Shown here piece after piece: positions 11,262 through 22,560 of a stretch of 64,000 nucleotides of DNA. Under the pieces are notes generated by a model. That model had not been told where the DNA came from. It saw only the letters and a program-made list of their open reading frames with translations, and did no database searches. Origin of the DNA: Ashinkailepas kermadecensis (taxonomy: Eukaryota; Arthropoda; Thecostraca; Neolepadidae); NCBI GenBank assembly GCA_034440615.1, contig JAOTOM010003189.1, positions 1 to 64,000 of the forward strand, written 5' to 3'. The stretch's first letter is position 1. Each line of letters begins with the position of its first letter. Position numbers and translations under genes: made by a program.

Positions 11262-12481
11262 ATGCCGCCCAGCGCGCTGTTCCGCCCGTGGGATGGACTG
11301 GGCGTCGAGGCAGAGCGTCCGACAGCCAACCAAGCCGCCACGCCCGCCCAGGTCGCAGAGGTCACGGAGGTCAGTCGGCGGCTATCACCGAGTCCATCGG
11401 CCAGCGGGGGAGCGCCGTCTCCGCCGTCATCGGTCTGGTGTCGAGCCCAGTCGGCCGCCGGGTGCGGCGAGCTGACGCCGTTCCGCGACCTGCAGCAGTT
11501 CCGTGACCTCTCGCCGTACCTGTGGCTGCCGACGGTGCACTCCCAGTGGCACTCGATGGCCGTCCTTGCCGAGGAGGGTCGGCGACGAGCCGAGGTGAAG
11601 AGGAGGCGGGACAAGAAGTTCGCCTGCCCCAAGTGCCCGATGACGTTCTCGAACCGAGGCCAGCTGGCGGGTCACTTTCGGAAGCACACAGGTCAGTAGG
11701 CTGGAACGGAATGCAATTAAAATAGTCTGCTTCCAGGGATTTCCTCGAAGGTTGCCCTTGCCCATCCGAAAGCTTATGCATCTGTAAAAGGATGGTGTTT
11801 TTGAAGGATGAAATTAGGTGCACGAAGTTACATAAGTAATTAGTCTAAAAGGGCCTCTGACCTACCCTGTGCACTGCAATCGCCATTGTTTTGTCTTTAA
11901 AACTTTAAGGTCACTACTTCAGTCTCGTTTTCTTACAGCACATGGTCAGTAATCATTCGCAGGGGTGCAATACGCGCACAATGCTTTGAACAGCATTCAC
12001 AATTCTGGATTTGCCCACATCATGACCAGCTTGTTTCGCTCCCAGATTGAATAGAGATCATAAACCTGGTGCCGAAGCTCTCAATCTAAGCACGCCCATT
12101 ACACTGACGTCTGAGCACCCCGTTCTTCACGTGATCGTCTGCATTGCATGTATTTACTATAGGATGTGCAACATCTCATTTATCTGTTTTCTGACCTCGA
12201 GAACGCCCTCAGGCGAACGTCCGTTCGGGTGCGACACGTGCCACAAGCGCTTCACGCGCAACGAGGAGCTGACCCGACACAGCCGCATCCACACCGGCGA
12301 CCGGCCGTTCGGCTGTGACCTCTGCGGAAAGCGGTTCGGCCGCAAGGACCACCTCAACAAACACCAGCGCACGCACACCGCGCCCCTGTACGCCGCACTT
12401 CCGCACACGATGCTTGGCAGCGGACTACTGGAGCTGAGCGGATACCTGCGCAGCGGGCTGCTGGGCACACCGCTCTTCTAG
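11262..12481 (+). CDS. Three-finger C2H2 zinc-finger protein with N-terminal FRPW motif, complete
   Basis: Exon 1 is 11262-11691 and exon 2 is 12213-12481. The 521-bp intron has a G/GTCAGT donor and a CCCTCAG acceptor, phase 1, and splicing restores HTG-ERPF. The product is 232 residues. Residues 1-10 read [14 protein letters not shown] is a Groucho-recruiting tetrapeptide known from Drosophila Huckebein. A Ser/Pro-rich region follows, then the basic patch KRRRDKK (about 113-119), a possible nuclear signal. Fingers: C122/C125/H138/H142, C150/C153/H166/H170 and C178/C181/H194/H198, joined by TGERPF and TGDRPF linkers. This predicts a nuclear sequence-specific DNA-binding protein, probably a repressor. 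I chose the ATG at 11262 because the paralogue starts with the same motif; an upstream in-frame ATG at 10881 is less likely. I cannot give an orthologue name. Confidence 0.88.
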
Positions 12482-14106
12482 TGGTCCGAGGTGCCACAAC
12501 CCAACAGCCACCGGCCATCTGTGATACTTATAAGTCGTGCTCTTTTGTACGCCTGTGTTTGCTGCGTTTTGTCATGCTTGATTGATGTGTTTTATTTGCA
12601 TTGTGATGGACAATTTACCTCTGGTATGGGCTCGGCCGATTATTGCATAAAATAATAACATAACGTGACACCCGTGAGCTTTGTGGAAGACAAGTTGGAT
12701 TGAATGCCTGATTTGAACTGACAAATGCAGCATTGGATGGTACTGGAGGTTGGCTTTGCGACACCTTGAGAGTAACTTGCACCTAACTCTGGTGTTATGT
12801 TTCGTTCAAAAGGTCGAAGATGGCCGAAAGCTAACTCGAAAAATGCACAGTATATCGGAGTATTGTGGCTTCTTCGACTATGCTAAAGTTGCGTAACATT
12901 CAGCGACCCATGCAACACACAAACACTCCGCCGAGCAGATAACAGTGATCACGTCACCGTTATCAGAATACTGTTACCTGCGTGGCGATAAAAAAAAACA
13001 CCCGCGCAGACATGTAGACGCGGCGAGAGGTAGGCAAGCGGAACATTTTGCGAAACGATTGGGTACGGTGTGACAAATCATATCCAGTACAAGTCAGTTT
13101 CCTCTAACTTGAACAAAATGCTTCCAATTCCGCTTTCCAGACACCCGCCAGCACGACTCACGACTTCGATAAAACACATGGAGCATGTCAAGGACATTGA
13201 TGTACTTGGTATGCGTGCTATTCAAGTTCACCCCTCCAGAACTGGTCAATACACTGGCTCACAATAAGAACACCCATTTCACAAAACAATTTTAAAATTA
13301 GCTTACGGATGTCAAGCATTCTAATTAGTATATTCAACCAAAGTGCTTGCAGTTCGTGCCATCTTGTCATTCCTCCACAACACAGCTGATTTGATTTGTC
13401 ACTGTTGCAAACGGTTTAACTCTTCCCAAGAATACGCAACACCTTTGTACCTTACTCCACTTTCTCTACACCATACCTTACCTCCACTTCTTTAACCGTA
13501 TTTTGAGTGATCTTCAGGGGATCTGAAATGATCACCGCCCACAGAAAGTAGGTGGGAGTAAATGTGATCAGGATCCACCAGCATAAGGCTCGAATGAGTC
13601 AGCCGAACGAGCGAAGAAAGATCCTGGCTACATGGCTCTGGAATTACAGGCGCGGGGTCCGGGATTAAAGCATGTAAAACGACGCTGCTCTTAACAGCCC
13701 GTAGAGACATGCATGCATTGCATTCAATTTTGGCGGGAGCTTTAGACATTTCAGAAGCGTGCCTGCACTTGAGCTGGGTAATCGACAGAGCGCGTTGAAA
13801 AGCGAGATATTTGTGCCAATTCAGTAGAGGATCACGATTTCTGAGACAATGCCTACAATTTCGACACAAGCGTATTGAACACCAATCCGCTTCAGCCGAA
13901 ATCGATTGTGCGCTTCCCGTGCTTGGGCACATCTGACGAATACTGAACAGGTGTACAAGTGAATGAACGATGCCAAAGTAGTTTTGCGAAATTGTGCAAT
14001 TGGTACAGTTTGTCACGGCCATTTCTCTCTCGCAATTCCTTCGCTCAGCCGATGCCACACACCTGCTCAGCGATATATCTTCGATTACACTGTCACTGTC
14101 ACTGGC
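12482..14106. other. 3' flank of zinc-finger gene; no other gene supported
   Basis: TTGCATAAAATAATAAC near 12645 could serve as a weak poly(A) region. A minus frame is open over 13492-14106 and continues into the 54-bp array; its Cys-rich translation matches nothing I know, so I do not call it a gene. Confidence 0.4.
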
Positions 14107-15230
14107 CGACCGGCGCAGGGGCACGAAGGTCACGTGACATGACGTAACCGTGCCGTAGCATGACCGGCCCCGGGGACCGAAGGTCACGTGGCATGACGTA
14201 ACCGTGCCGTAGCATGACCGGCCCCGGGGACCGAAGGTCACGTGGCATGACGTGACCGTGCCGTAGCATGACCGGCCCCGGGGACCGAAGGTCACGTGGC
14301 ATGACGTGACCGTGCCGTAGCATGACCGGCCCCGGGGACCGAAGGTCACGTGGCATGACGTGACCGTGCCGTAGCATGACCGGCCCCGGGGACCGAAGGT
14401 CACGTGGCATGACGTGACCGTGCCGTAGCATGACCGGCCCCGGGGACCGAAGGTCACGTGGCATGACGTGACCGTGCCGTAGCATGACCGGCCCCGGGGA
14501 CCGAAGGTCACGTGGCATGACGTGACCGTGCCGTAGCATGACCGGCCCCGGGGACCGAAGGTCACTTGGCATGACGTGACCGTGCCGTAGCATGACCGGC
14601 CCCGGGGACCGAAGGTCACGTGGCATGACGTAACCGTGCCGTAGCATGACCGGCCCCGGGGACCGAAGGTCACGTGGCATGACGTGACCGTGCCGTAGCA
14701 TGACCGGCCCCGGGGACCGAAGGTCACGTGACATGACGTAACCGTGCCGTAGCATGACCGGCCCCGGGGACCGAAGGTCACGTGGCATGACGTGACCGTG
14801 CCGTAGCATGACCGGCCCCGGGGACCGAAGGTCACGTGGCATGACGTGACCGTGCCGTAGCATGACCGGCCCCGGGGACCGAAGGTCACGTGACATGACG
14901 TGACCGTGCCGTAGCATGACCGGCCCCGGGGACCGAAGGTCACGTGGCATGACGTGACCGTGCCGTAGCATGACCGGCCCCGGGGACCGAAGGTCACGTG
15001 GCATGACGTGACCGTGCCGTAGCATGACCGGCCCCGGGGACCGAAGGTCACGTGGCATGACGTGACCGTGCCGTAGCATGACCGGCCCCGGGGACCGAAG
15101 GTCACGTGGCATGACGTGACCGTGCCGTAGCATGACCGGCCCCGGGGACCGAAGGTCACGTGGCATGACGTGACCGTGCCGTAGCATGACCGGCCCCGGG
15201 GACCGAAGGTCACGTGGCATGACGTAACCG
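14107..15230. repeat. 54-bp minisatellite, about 20 units, each with an E-box and a TGACGT element
   Basis: The unit contains GGTCACGTGGCATGACGTGACC split over CACGTG and TGACGT, then CCGTAGCATGACCGGCCCCG. Units are nearly identical; variants are GTGACATGACGT, GACGTAACC and one CACTTGG. The period is a multiple of three and lacks stops in two minus frames, which gives artefactual frames of 593 and 393 codons. Confidence 0.95.
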
Positions 15231-18200
15231 CGTGGCTGGTGAAGTTCCGCAATGAAGCCCTTTCTTTGAGCAAGACTCACGAGTATTTGCCAGAAAATAT
15301 TCGGAAATGAAGCGGATTTATTCCAGATGCTGAAGTGTCAAACGTGTATTGGTCGGGCCGGGTCAGATCGGGGGAATCATACGACACTTCGCTTACGTTT
15401 ACATGGTAGACTCGCTTGGGCTTCGGCTCGCAAGAACAGTTCAGCGATCGTGCACGCAGCCCACCAAACGCTCACAAGTTCTGGGCTTGCTCTTCATGGT
15501 GCATCAAGTTAGTTCCGATGTTCCCAGCTCCCCGCCCGTCGTTCTATCGCATGCCCATCAGATTTCGCTCGGTTTCGGCACCTCTTCTCGCCCTGGTCCC
15601 TCACAGCCCCCTGACAGCCCCATCCCGGCCCCCTCGCTCCCCCGCGCCCCCCGCTCTCGGCCAACGGCGCAGCCGTCGACGAGCTGAAAACGATCGGAGG
15701 TCGCCGCCGTCATTTGTAAACGGACATCACTTCCACATGACTTCCGCGCGCGAACAGAGCGCGGCGAGCGGCGGAGGCTCCTGTTACGGCGGATGATTAA
15801 TTCGGCCAGCAGCGGCCATTGTGGTCGAACAGACGGCGGTGGTGGCGGCGGCGGATCTGAGTCGGCGGCACACAGCGCACCGAATTTCAGAGTATTTTTA
15901 TTTTGTTCGGCAGAAAATGGATTATCATGATAAGCTCCTCATACATTTATGACGACGCGAAAAAGACCGGAACGAAGGACGTGTGAAAGGCGCATTCAGA
16001 GGTGCAGCTCGCATTCCACACGAACGAGAGCTGATGGACATTTGACGATTTAAAGTCCCAATGCAGTATTTATATGTGAGATGTCGCTAAGATCACTGCT
16101 GTCTCTCCGACAACATTTAATCACATGATAAGTGGGTGAGAGCTCGTATTGCGCTTTCACCACCACAAAGCAAAATATGTGGGGTATTGCCTTAATAGTG
16201 AGGGGTGAATGCAACCGAAATTGTTGTTCACGTGGGGATTACAACGCAATGGAGTCTGACGAAGATCCAAACGTTGAAGCATATCTTCTACAAAAAGAAA
16301 ACGTGGTTTAGGTACCTGTCTCCAGAAATGAATGGGACTCGTGCCGACTTGGTCAGCATAAGCATGTCTCCCAACCGCACTGGAAGTGAGCCAATAAAAC
16401 ACTGGTTTTTGCTTCCTGTGTAGCTGTGTGTGAGTATTTGCGTCATTTGCCGATAAAAGAGCAAGCAGTATGTTGTATATTCGCCTTCGTGTCCTCTTTG
16501 CGCTGATACCAGGAGTCTCCAAGCTGTCCAAGCTCTCCAAGCTGTCTCCAAGCTGGTGGCCAAGTAGGTGGCCTTTCGACCTCAGTCGTACAGCCAGCTG
16601 AAGCGTTGGCAGAGCATCCACGAGGGAGCGGAGTCATGCTCCCCTGAGAGCCGGGGGCGGGCCTTTTCCACGGCCAGAAGGGGGAAGGGGAACGGCTGAT
16701 CATATCCTGCCCGGAGCCTTTCATGTGATAATTTGTGGCAGGGGTGGTCGACTAATGGCGGCCATTTCCAATCCCTGCGGCGCCACTTCAGTGCCGGTGG
16801 CTGATAAAATAAAGCCAACCTAACTAGCTTCCATTTTGATCCGCATAATCCACTTTAGTGATGCTGTTCGCGCAGTTTAACGGACAAAGGGGTCGACGCT
16901 ACCAGATGCGACTTATGTGCTGAACAATTGAACGCTTTATTTTGAGGAGAGCAACCTAGTTGATCACTTGCAAAGCTTCCCAGAAGCGTACTATAATCAG
17001 GCGCAGTGTATTTCCAGTAAAAAAGCCAATCAGTCTTAGCCCTGTGCTCGTACCTATCTATGCGAACATCTGAAAAGAAAACAATCGCTTCTTTCACTCA
17101 GCATGCAATAGTTCCTTTTTGGTAAGATGAATGATGAATTGACGATGATCAGGATACTCTCCAGCAGATTAAATGCAGCTTTCTTAAAATAAATTTTCTG
17201 CATTAAACCAGCGCGTTTGCCCATGACTTCGTAAATTACCATCTGTTTCAAGTATGTGGTAACAACTCGTTTGAATAAAATACTTTGGGATAACTCGACC
17301 GAAGAAGGAAAACTACAGCCGACAGATTTCAACTTCTTCATCGCCATCAAATCTGGATCGCATGTAAAGTGACATTACATATTTGTATCACAATAAATGT
17401 ATCAGAAGGGACATTAATTAAGAAAAAGTATAGTAAGTACTGTGGCTGCAGCATAAGTTTTATCTCCATTGTACTCTTCTTAGCTCATATGTAAATCCGG
17501 CATTTCCCTTTGCCAACATTGACCATATCACATTTGAAACACCAGCTTTCCTGATTTACCCTCCAGCCTTTCCAAAGGCTGGATGGAACAACCCGACCGT
17601 TTACGAGGACTCAGCGGAACCTTATTTTGTATGCGAATTCAAATATATAGCCCAAAACTAAACATAAACTGAAATAGCCTTTCATTGCGTTTTAACTGCA
17701 ACAACGACAAGGTTAATGTAATGGTCAGAAAGTATTTGTGGGTCAAGCCTAACTCTTAGTTAATAAAATATAACTCTTTGTAACCCGGACTTCGCAAGAG
17801 GGTTTGTGATGATCATTTGTCACTCACAAGCAAGAACAGTTTGTCAGGATAATGGAACGAGTGTGGTTTTCCTTTTTTTGCAAATCCTAGTAACATATTG
17901 GCTAGAAATAAGCAAGATTTTAAGGATGGACTAAGAAGCTGATCATGAGGCACGTGTTGCACTAATTGAAATATCATTGTAATCGTAATAATTTCACGTT
18001 TCGATTGGCGACCCTTCTTTGGCTCTAATACCCGCCAAGAGTGTAGATGAAGTAAACTATCAAGCAGAAATGGTGCTGCGGTGAGCTTCATTTCGAAACC
18101 GAAAGCATTCGAGGAATTTAAAAGAGGTTCAAACATGAGCCTTCTGTCCAGAAGGCTTCATGTAAGACTGCCATTTCCAAGATTGCAGAGAAATGTAGAC

Positions 18201-18444
18201 AATACGGTGAAGTTTACGATCATAACCAATCCAAGAGTCGCCCCGCTCCGCCCAAACGCCCGACAACATCGATGCGGCAAGGTCAGCTAAAGCGACGAGC
18301 CCGATGGCATCACAAGGAAAAGAGGCGCAAATAATGGGGTTGGCGCACTCACCCGGACAGGGAGTCATCAGGCTAGACCTAAAGTTCTATCCTGATCGTG
18401 GTGTATAGAGCCCGATCGCAGCCATCGCGTCCTCTGAAAATGGA
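15231..18444. other. No confident gene; GC-rich block and unassigned AT-rich sequence
   Basis: 15520-15870 is GC- and CpG-rich with GGCGGCGGCGG, promoter-like in composition but with no gene attached. 16740-16830 ends in GATAAAATAAAGCC, a poly(A)-signal-like end. 16850-18440 may include the decayed 5' part of the mariner-type element that follows, but I cannot show it. Confidence 0.4.
16516..16557 (+). repeat. Short tandem repeat of CTCCAAGCTGT
   Basis: Four imperfect copies of an 8-12 bp unit (TCTCCAAGCTGTCCAAGCTC). Confidence 0.8.
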
Positions 18445-19698
18445 GTGCATGTCGGTACTATCCAGAGGCACTCATCTCATCATATTGCCCCGAGCATAAT
18501 CATAGCCATCATGTCTTCTGTATTTGGAGTAATATATAATATAATAGCCACTCGGTTAAGAAAGGAGGAGTCTTCCTTTACCAGAGCGTGGTTCTCAGAC
18601 GAAGCACACTTTCATCTTGTCGGACACTTCAATCGCAAGAACTATGTTATATGGAACATCGAAACCCGAAGAAATACACGAAGCATCCACACATAGAGAA
18701 AGCCACCGTCTGGGTAGCTTTCAGCAGCTAATACTTCATCGGATCATACTGGCTTAAATATGAAGTCGAAACAGCGAAGGTCACCACCGAATGTGCTCCA
18801 GAACATAGTGCTCCAGAAGTTTTGAAGACACCTCTGACGTCAGATGGCATGTTTATGTTGCCAAAAGTGTGAAACGTTGTAGCTTCAACATGCGTATCCC
18901 AATCTCTAAGCCGTATGGAATCTATGGGCAAAAAGGTATACAAAGTTGGATCTTTTCTAGGGGTCGAGCACGGAGCACCAAAATGTCATTTTGATGTGTG
19001 AGGTTATTTCTCATCTTGAGAATTGATCAAGGTAACTACGTCAACCTGCACTTTTTCTGAACTGTCTCGATGAGTGAAGTCGTTTAAAGACGAAATAAAA
19101 GAACTTAAGATCCGTAGTTTGAACGTTGTGCTGTTATTGAACCTGCGCATGCTGGCCTTTCTCAGACTATCGTCATTGACGTACATTACATCCCTTTAAT
19201 GAAGTTCATGAATATGCTGTCATAAAAAGTAAATCTTACCTACATCGTACAGTCACGAAGTGCTGTGCTAGTCATATAAAAGTGAAGACAGAAACATGAT
19301 TTGGACGCGTTATTTCAAGTTCTGCTTCAGTTTCGGCCAATTATGTCGATGCGAACTACACTTTCAGCAGCATTATAACAGTTAGGTTTCGCACGTGTAA
19401 TGTTCCCGAAGCATCCTAATAGGCACTCCCCACAACGAGCAGTGCCTCCAGCAGGATGATGCTACACCGCACACTGCTGCCCTAAGAAATAAATGGCTCG
19501 AGAAGAGGCTTAGAAGACCGGTTGTCCTGTTGAAGACGCAGCACCAGTGGTCTCCAGACTCTCCTCATCTCATCCGCCTATATTTTATATTGTGGGGATA
19601 ACTGAATCAACCACAGACAATCGAACATCCCAAGATGGATGTCGTCCGAGAAAGTCAGACTATTTTGCCAGAGGCATGCTGGAAAGTCATTCAGAATT
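18445..19698 (+). pseudogene. Decayed mariner/Tc1-type transposase
   Basis: Several blocks of a DDE/D transposase are readable on +. AWFSDEAHFHLVGHFNRKN (D codon 18598-18600) is followed by WNIETRRN. EKATVWVAF near 18700 and FIGSYWL follow after a frame change. LQQDDATPHTA (D codon 19455-19457), then QWSPDSPHLIRLYFILWG, then a TAA, then PQTIEHP and EACWKVIQNS. The last two blocks correspond to QQDGA.HT and SPDL.PLDFFLWG. Exactly 36 residues separate the second Asp from the third catalytic position, as in the arthropod family I have in mind. The third catalytic residue is His (PHL for PDL). Stops and frameshifts occur between blocks. The element is long dead; terminal repeats were not found. 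Confidence 0.82.
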
Positions 19699-19699
19699 C

Positions 19700-20060
19700 G
19701 AGGGACGGCTCACCACGTGCCGGCGCCGCCGTGGCGGCCACTTCGAGGGACGGCTCACCATCTATCGGCGGCGCCGTGGCGGCCACTTCGAGGGACGGCT
19801 CACCATCTATCGGCGGCGCCGCGGCGGCCACTTCGAGGGACGGCTCACCACCTGCCGGCGGCGCCGCGGCGGCCACTTCGAGGGACGGCTCACCACGTGC
19901 CGGCGCCGCCGTGGCGGCCACTCCAAGGGAGGGCTCACCACCCGCCGGCGGCGCCGTGGCGGCCACTCCAAGGGAGGGCTCACCACCCGCCGGCGGCGCC
20001 GTGGCGGCCACTCCAAGGGAGGGCTCACCATCTATCGGCGGCGCCGTGGCGGCCACTTGA
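19700..20060. repeat. 45-bp GC-rich minisatellite, eight units
   Basis: The unit is GAGGGACGGCTCACCATCTA plus TCGGCGGCGCCGTGGCGGCCACTTC in two parts. Variants form two groups: ACTTCGAGGGACGG in the first five units and ACTCCAAGGGAGGG in the last three. It begins inside the last readable codons of the decayed transposase. All three + frames are open, so the 141-178 codon frames are artefacts. Confidence 0.93.
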
Positions 20061-20908
20061 AGCACGTGATGCAGTGACGGAGCCTGGAGCATAAAACCTC
20101 CGGCCCACTGCGTCTCAATGCTGCTTTTTAAAAAGAAAATTCCATCTTTGTGCATGATATAGTGTTCTGCTTTTCCAGATTGGACAATCAGGCCCGGAGT
20201 TTTGATATTTTCCGATAGTCCACTCACGTTTGGCTCACCCAGCTGTACCGATGAATTTGTATTACTTCCAAATATAATAATTACCTACGAATAAGTGTGT
20301 CATATTCTATCGAAATTTAATCCGAGGCCGACTCCGGGTTGATCTGAACCCGAATCCTCCCCCCCCCCACCAAATATTTCCATCGCTAACTTTTCAATCG
20401 TCACTGTGGCCATACATTGTGAACAAGCGTATTGCGACCAATTTGACACCTCATGTAAAGGTAACTATTCGTGTCATGCTACGTGATGAAACCATAACCT
20501 AAACGTCAGATTTTTTTTCCGATCAACATTTATTTAATTTTGAGGGGCTTTAAGGATGCAGGGAAACTGTTGTTCAACATTTGCATTAATAACATTAAAC
20601 GAACACATTTAGACATGTCACAAACATTACGACAGTCTTGAATTTCCGTGGTTTCTTTTTTCAAATATATGCTACCTTTGGTCCGCAAACAACGGTGATT
20701 CAGAGTTCGCCTAACACTCCAGGCAATATTGCCAGAAATGTAACGTCACTTGTGACGTCACAGCACAGGTGACATAGATTACATTGGGTGTTCTGAGATG
20801 GGAAGAGGCCGCTCATTGGCACTTTGATTGCTTCCTTCCGTTGGTTAGTTTTCCGAATTTATGGAGGTAGTCGCTGGATTTCAGCTATCCCACACTACCG
20901 TTGCCGGG
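20061..20908. other. Unassigned sequence
   Basis: A C-run sits at 20358-20370; otherwise AT-rich sequence with no protein or repeat signal that I can see. Confidence 0.4.
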
Positions 20909-21586
20909 ACGTTACCACGGCCAGTCACCGGGTAACTTCACCACAGACTCGTGGCGTTTGATGACGTTACCACACGGTCAGTCACCGGGTAACTTCGTCA
21001 CAGACTCGTGACGTTTGATGACGTTACCACACGGTCAGTCACCGGGTAACTTCGTCACAGACTCGTGACGTTTGATGACGTTACCACACGGTCAGTCACC
21101 GGGTAACTTCGCCACATACTCCTGACGTTTGATGACGTTACCACACGACCAGTCACCGGGTAACTTCGCCACAGACTCGTGACGTTTGATGACGTTACCA
21201 CACGACCAGTCACCGGGTAACTTCGCCACAGACTCGCGACGTTTGGTGACGCCACGTCGGCCAGTCACCGGATAACTTCACCACAGACTCGTGACGTTTG
21301 ATGATGCTACCACACGGCCAGTCACCGGGTAACTTCCCCACAGACTCCTGACATTTGGTGACGCCACGTCGGCCAGTCACCGGGTAACTTCGCCACAGAC
21401 TCGTGACGTTTGATGACGTTACCACACGGCCAGTCACCGGGTAACTTCGCCACAGACTCGTGACGTTTGGTGACGTTACCACACGGCCAATCACCGGGTA
21501 ACTTCGCCACAGACTCGTGACGTTTGATGACGTTACCACACGGTCAGTCACCGGGTAGCTTCGCTACACACCCCTGACGTCTAATG
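20909..21586. repeat. 57-bp minisatellite, about 12 units
   Basis: The unit contains GTTACCACACGGTCAGTCAC, CGGGTAACTTCGCCACAGAC and TCGTGACGTTTGATGAC in that order. Some units have the variant GCCACGTCGGCC in place of TTACCACACGGCC. The minus open frames of 62-113 codons are artefacts. Confidence 0.94.
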
Positions 21587-22252
21587 CTAGCTTTCACAAT
21601 ACAGAACCCGCTGGCTCCACAGTTCTAAACGTATCAACAAGGAAAAGCATTTATTCAGGTTGTCGTTCGTTAATGTCCCCCTTCTCACCCAGGTGAGATC
21701 AGTCGACGTGAGGGGGAGGGGCTTGTCTGCAAAAGTTTTCTTCTTGGTAGACGGGTTCGAACCATGAAAATGAGTGCTGGTATATATTGTCAACAGGTCA
21801 GCTGACAGCTGAAAAAATGAAGAGGTGGGGCAAAGGTTCCGGGCGGCCGTTCAAGACGCTTTGACGTGCCCTGAGCTTCCGGTTGGAGTTGTTCAACCAA
21901 TTGGAATTGTTCGATGGAGAAATAGGTCTGGGTGCACATAGTAAACTCCGTTCATGTATAGAAAGATGGGCGGATACCGATATGTACTCCAGATGCAGAG
22001 GGTGTGATGACTGTGATTGTGGTCCAGACACTATGCTGAGCTGCACCTCTGGATAGTATCGATGTGTTCTCCCGATTCAGAGGATGTGATGGCTGTGTTC
22101 GGGTCCCATACACAGCGATGAGAAGAGAGAGGACGAGCAGCACTGTAGCTGCCTTGCGGCGGCCCACCGACGCCATTGAATAGGTGGCAGATGAGCCAGA
22201 CTAATGGACAGAACAAGCTGGCAGCCAGTCCTGGCTGCACGCCCCAAGCCCA
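21587..22252. other. Unassigned; weak internal repeat
   Basis: 21960-22090 contains two diverged copies of a segment ending in CAGAGGGTGTGATGACTGTG / CAGAGGATGTGATGGCTGTG. No gene is supported. Confidence 0.4.
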
Positions 22253-22530
22253 CTGGCTCCTCTAACGCGGTGTAAGTGTGTCAGGTGCTGTACCTCGGAA
22301 CCACACGTCACTGGGCTCCTCTAACGCGGTGTAAGTGTGTCAGGTGATGTACCTCGGAACCACACGTCACTGGGCTCCCCTGAAGCGGTGAAAGTGTGTC
22401 AGGTGATGTACCTCGGAACCACACGTCACCGGGGCTCCCCTGAAGCGGTGCAGTGCGTCAGGTGATGTACCTCGGAACCACACGTCACCGGATTCCCTTG
22501 ACGCAGAGCAAGCGTGTCAGGTGCTGTACC
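22253..22530 (+). repeat. 59-bp satellite, left block, about five units
   Basis: The unit contains CTAACGCGGTGTAAGTGTGT, then CAGGTGATGTACCTCGGAAC and CACACGTCACTGGGCTCC. It breaks off at CAGGTGCTGTACC exactly where LINE sequence starts, and related units resume at 24139. Confidence 0.92.
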
Positions 22531-22560
22531 TTGCTGTTGAGTTGCCCATCAGCCAAGCGT

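Noticed and set aside
11262..12481. Direct assignment as Huckebein
   Set aside because: FRPW is shared, but the fingers here are all of the C-x2-C type with distinctive RNEELTRH and GRKDHLNKH helices that I cannot match to Huckebein from memory.
13492..15280. Minus-strand open frames of 593 and 393 codons
   Set aside because: Two-thirds of the longer frame is the 54-bp satellite, whose period is a multiple of three and lacks stops; the unique C-terminal part has no recognisable domain or conserved neighbour.
19547..20227. Overlapping Arg/Gly/His-rich and Ala/Pro-rich open frames on both strands
   Set aside because: All come from the stop-free 45-bp GC-rich minisatellite; no single frame is favoured.
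21751..21765. GGGTTCGAACC as a tRNA or SINE B box
   Set aside because: No A box, anticodon stem or acceptor stem can be built around it; the similar word at 51630 lies inside the inverted repeat pair.
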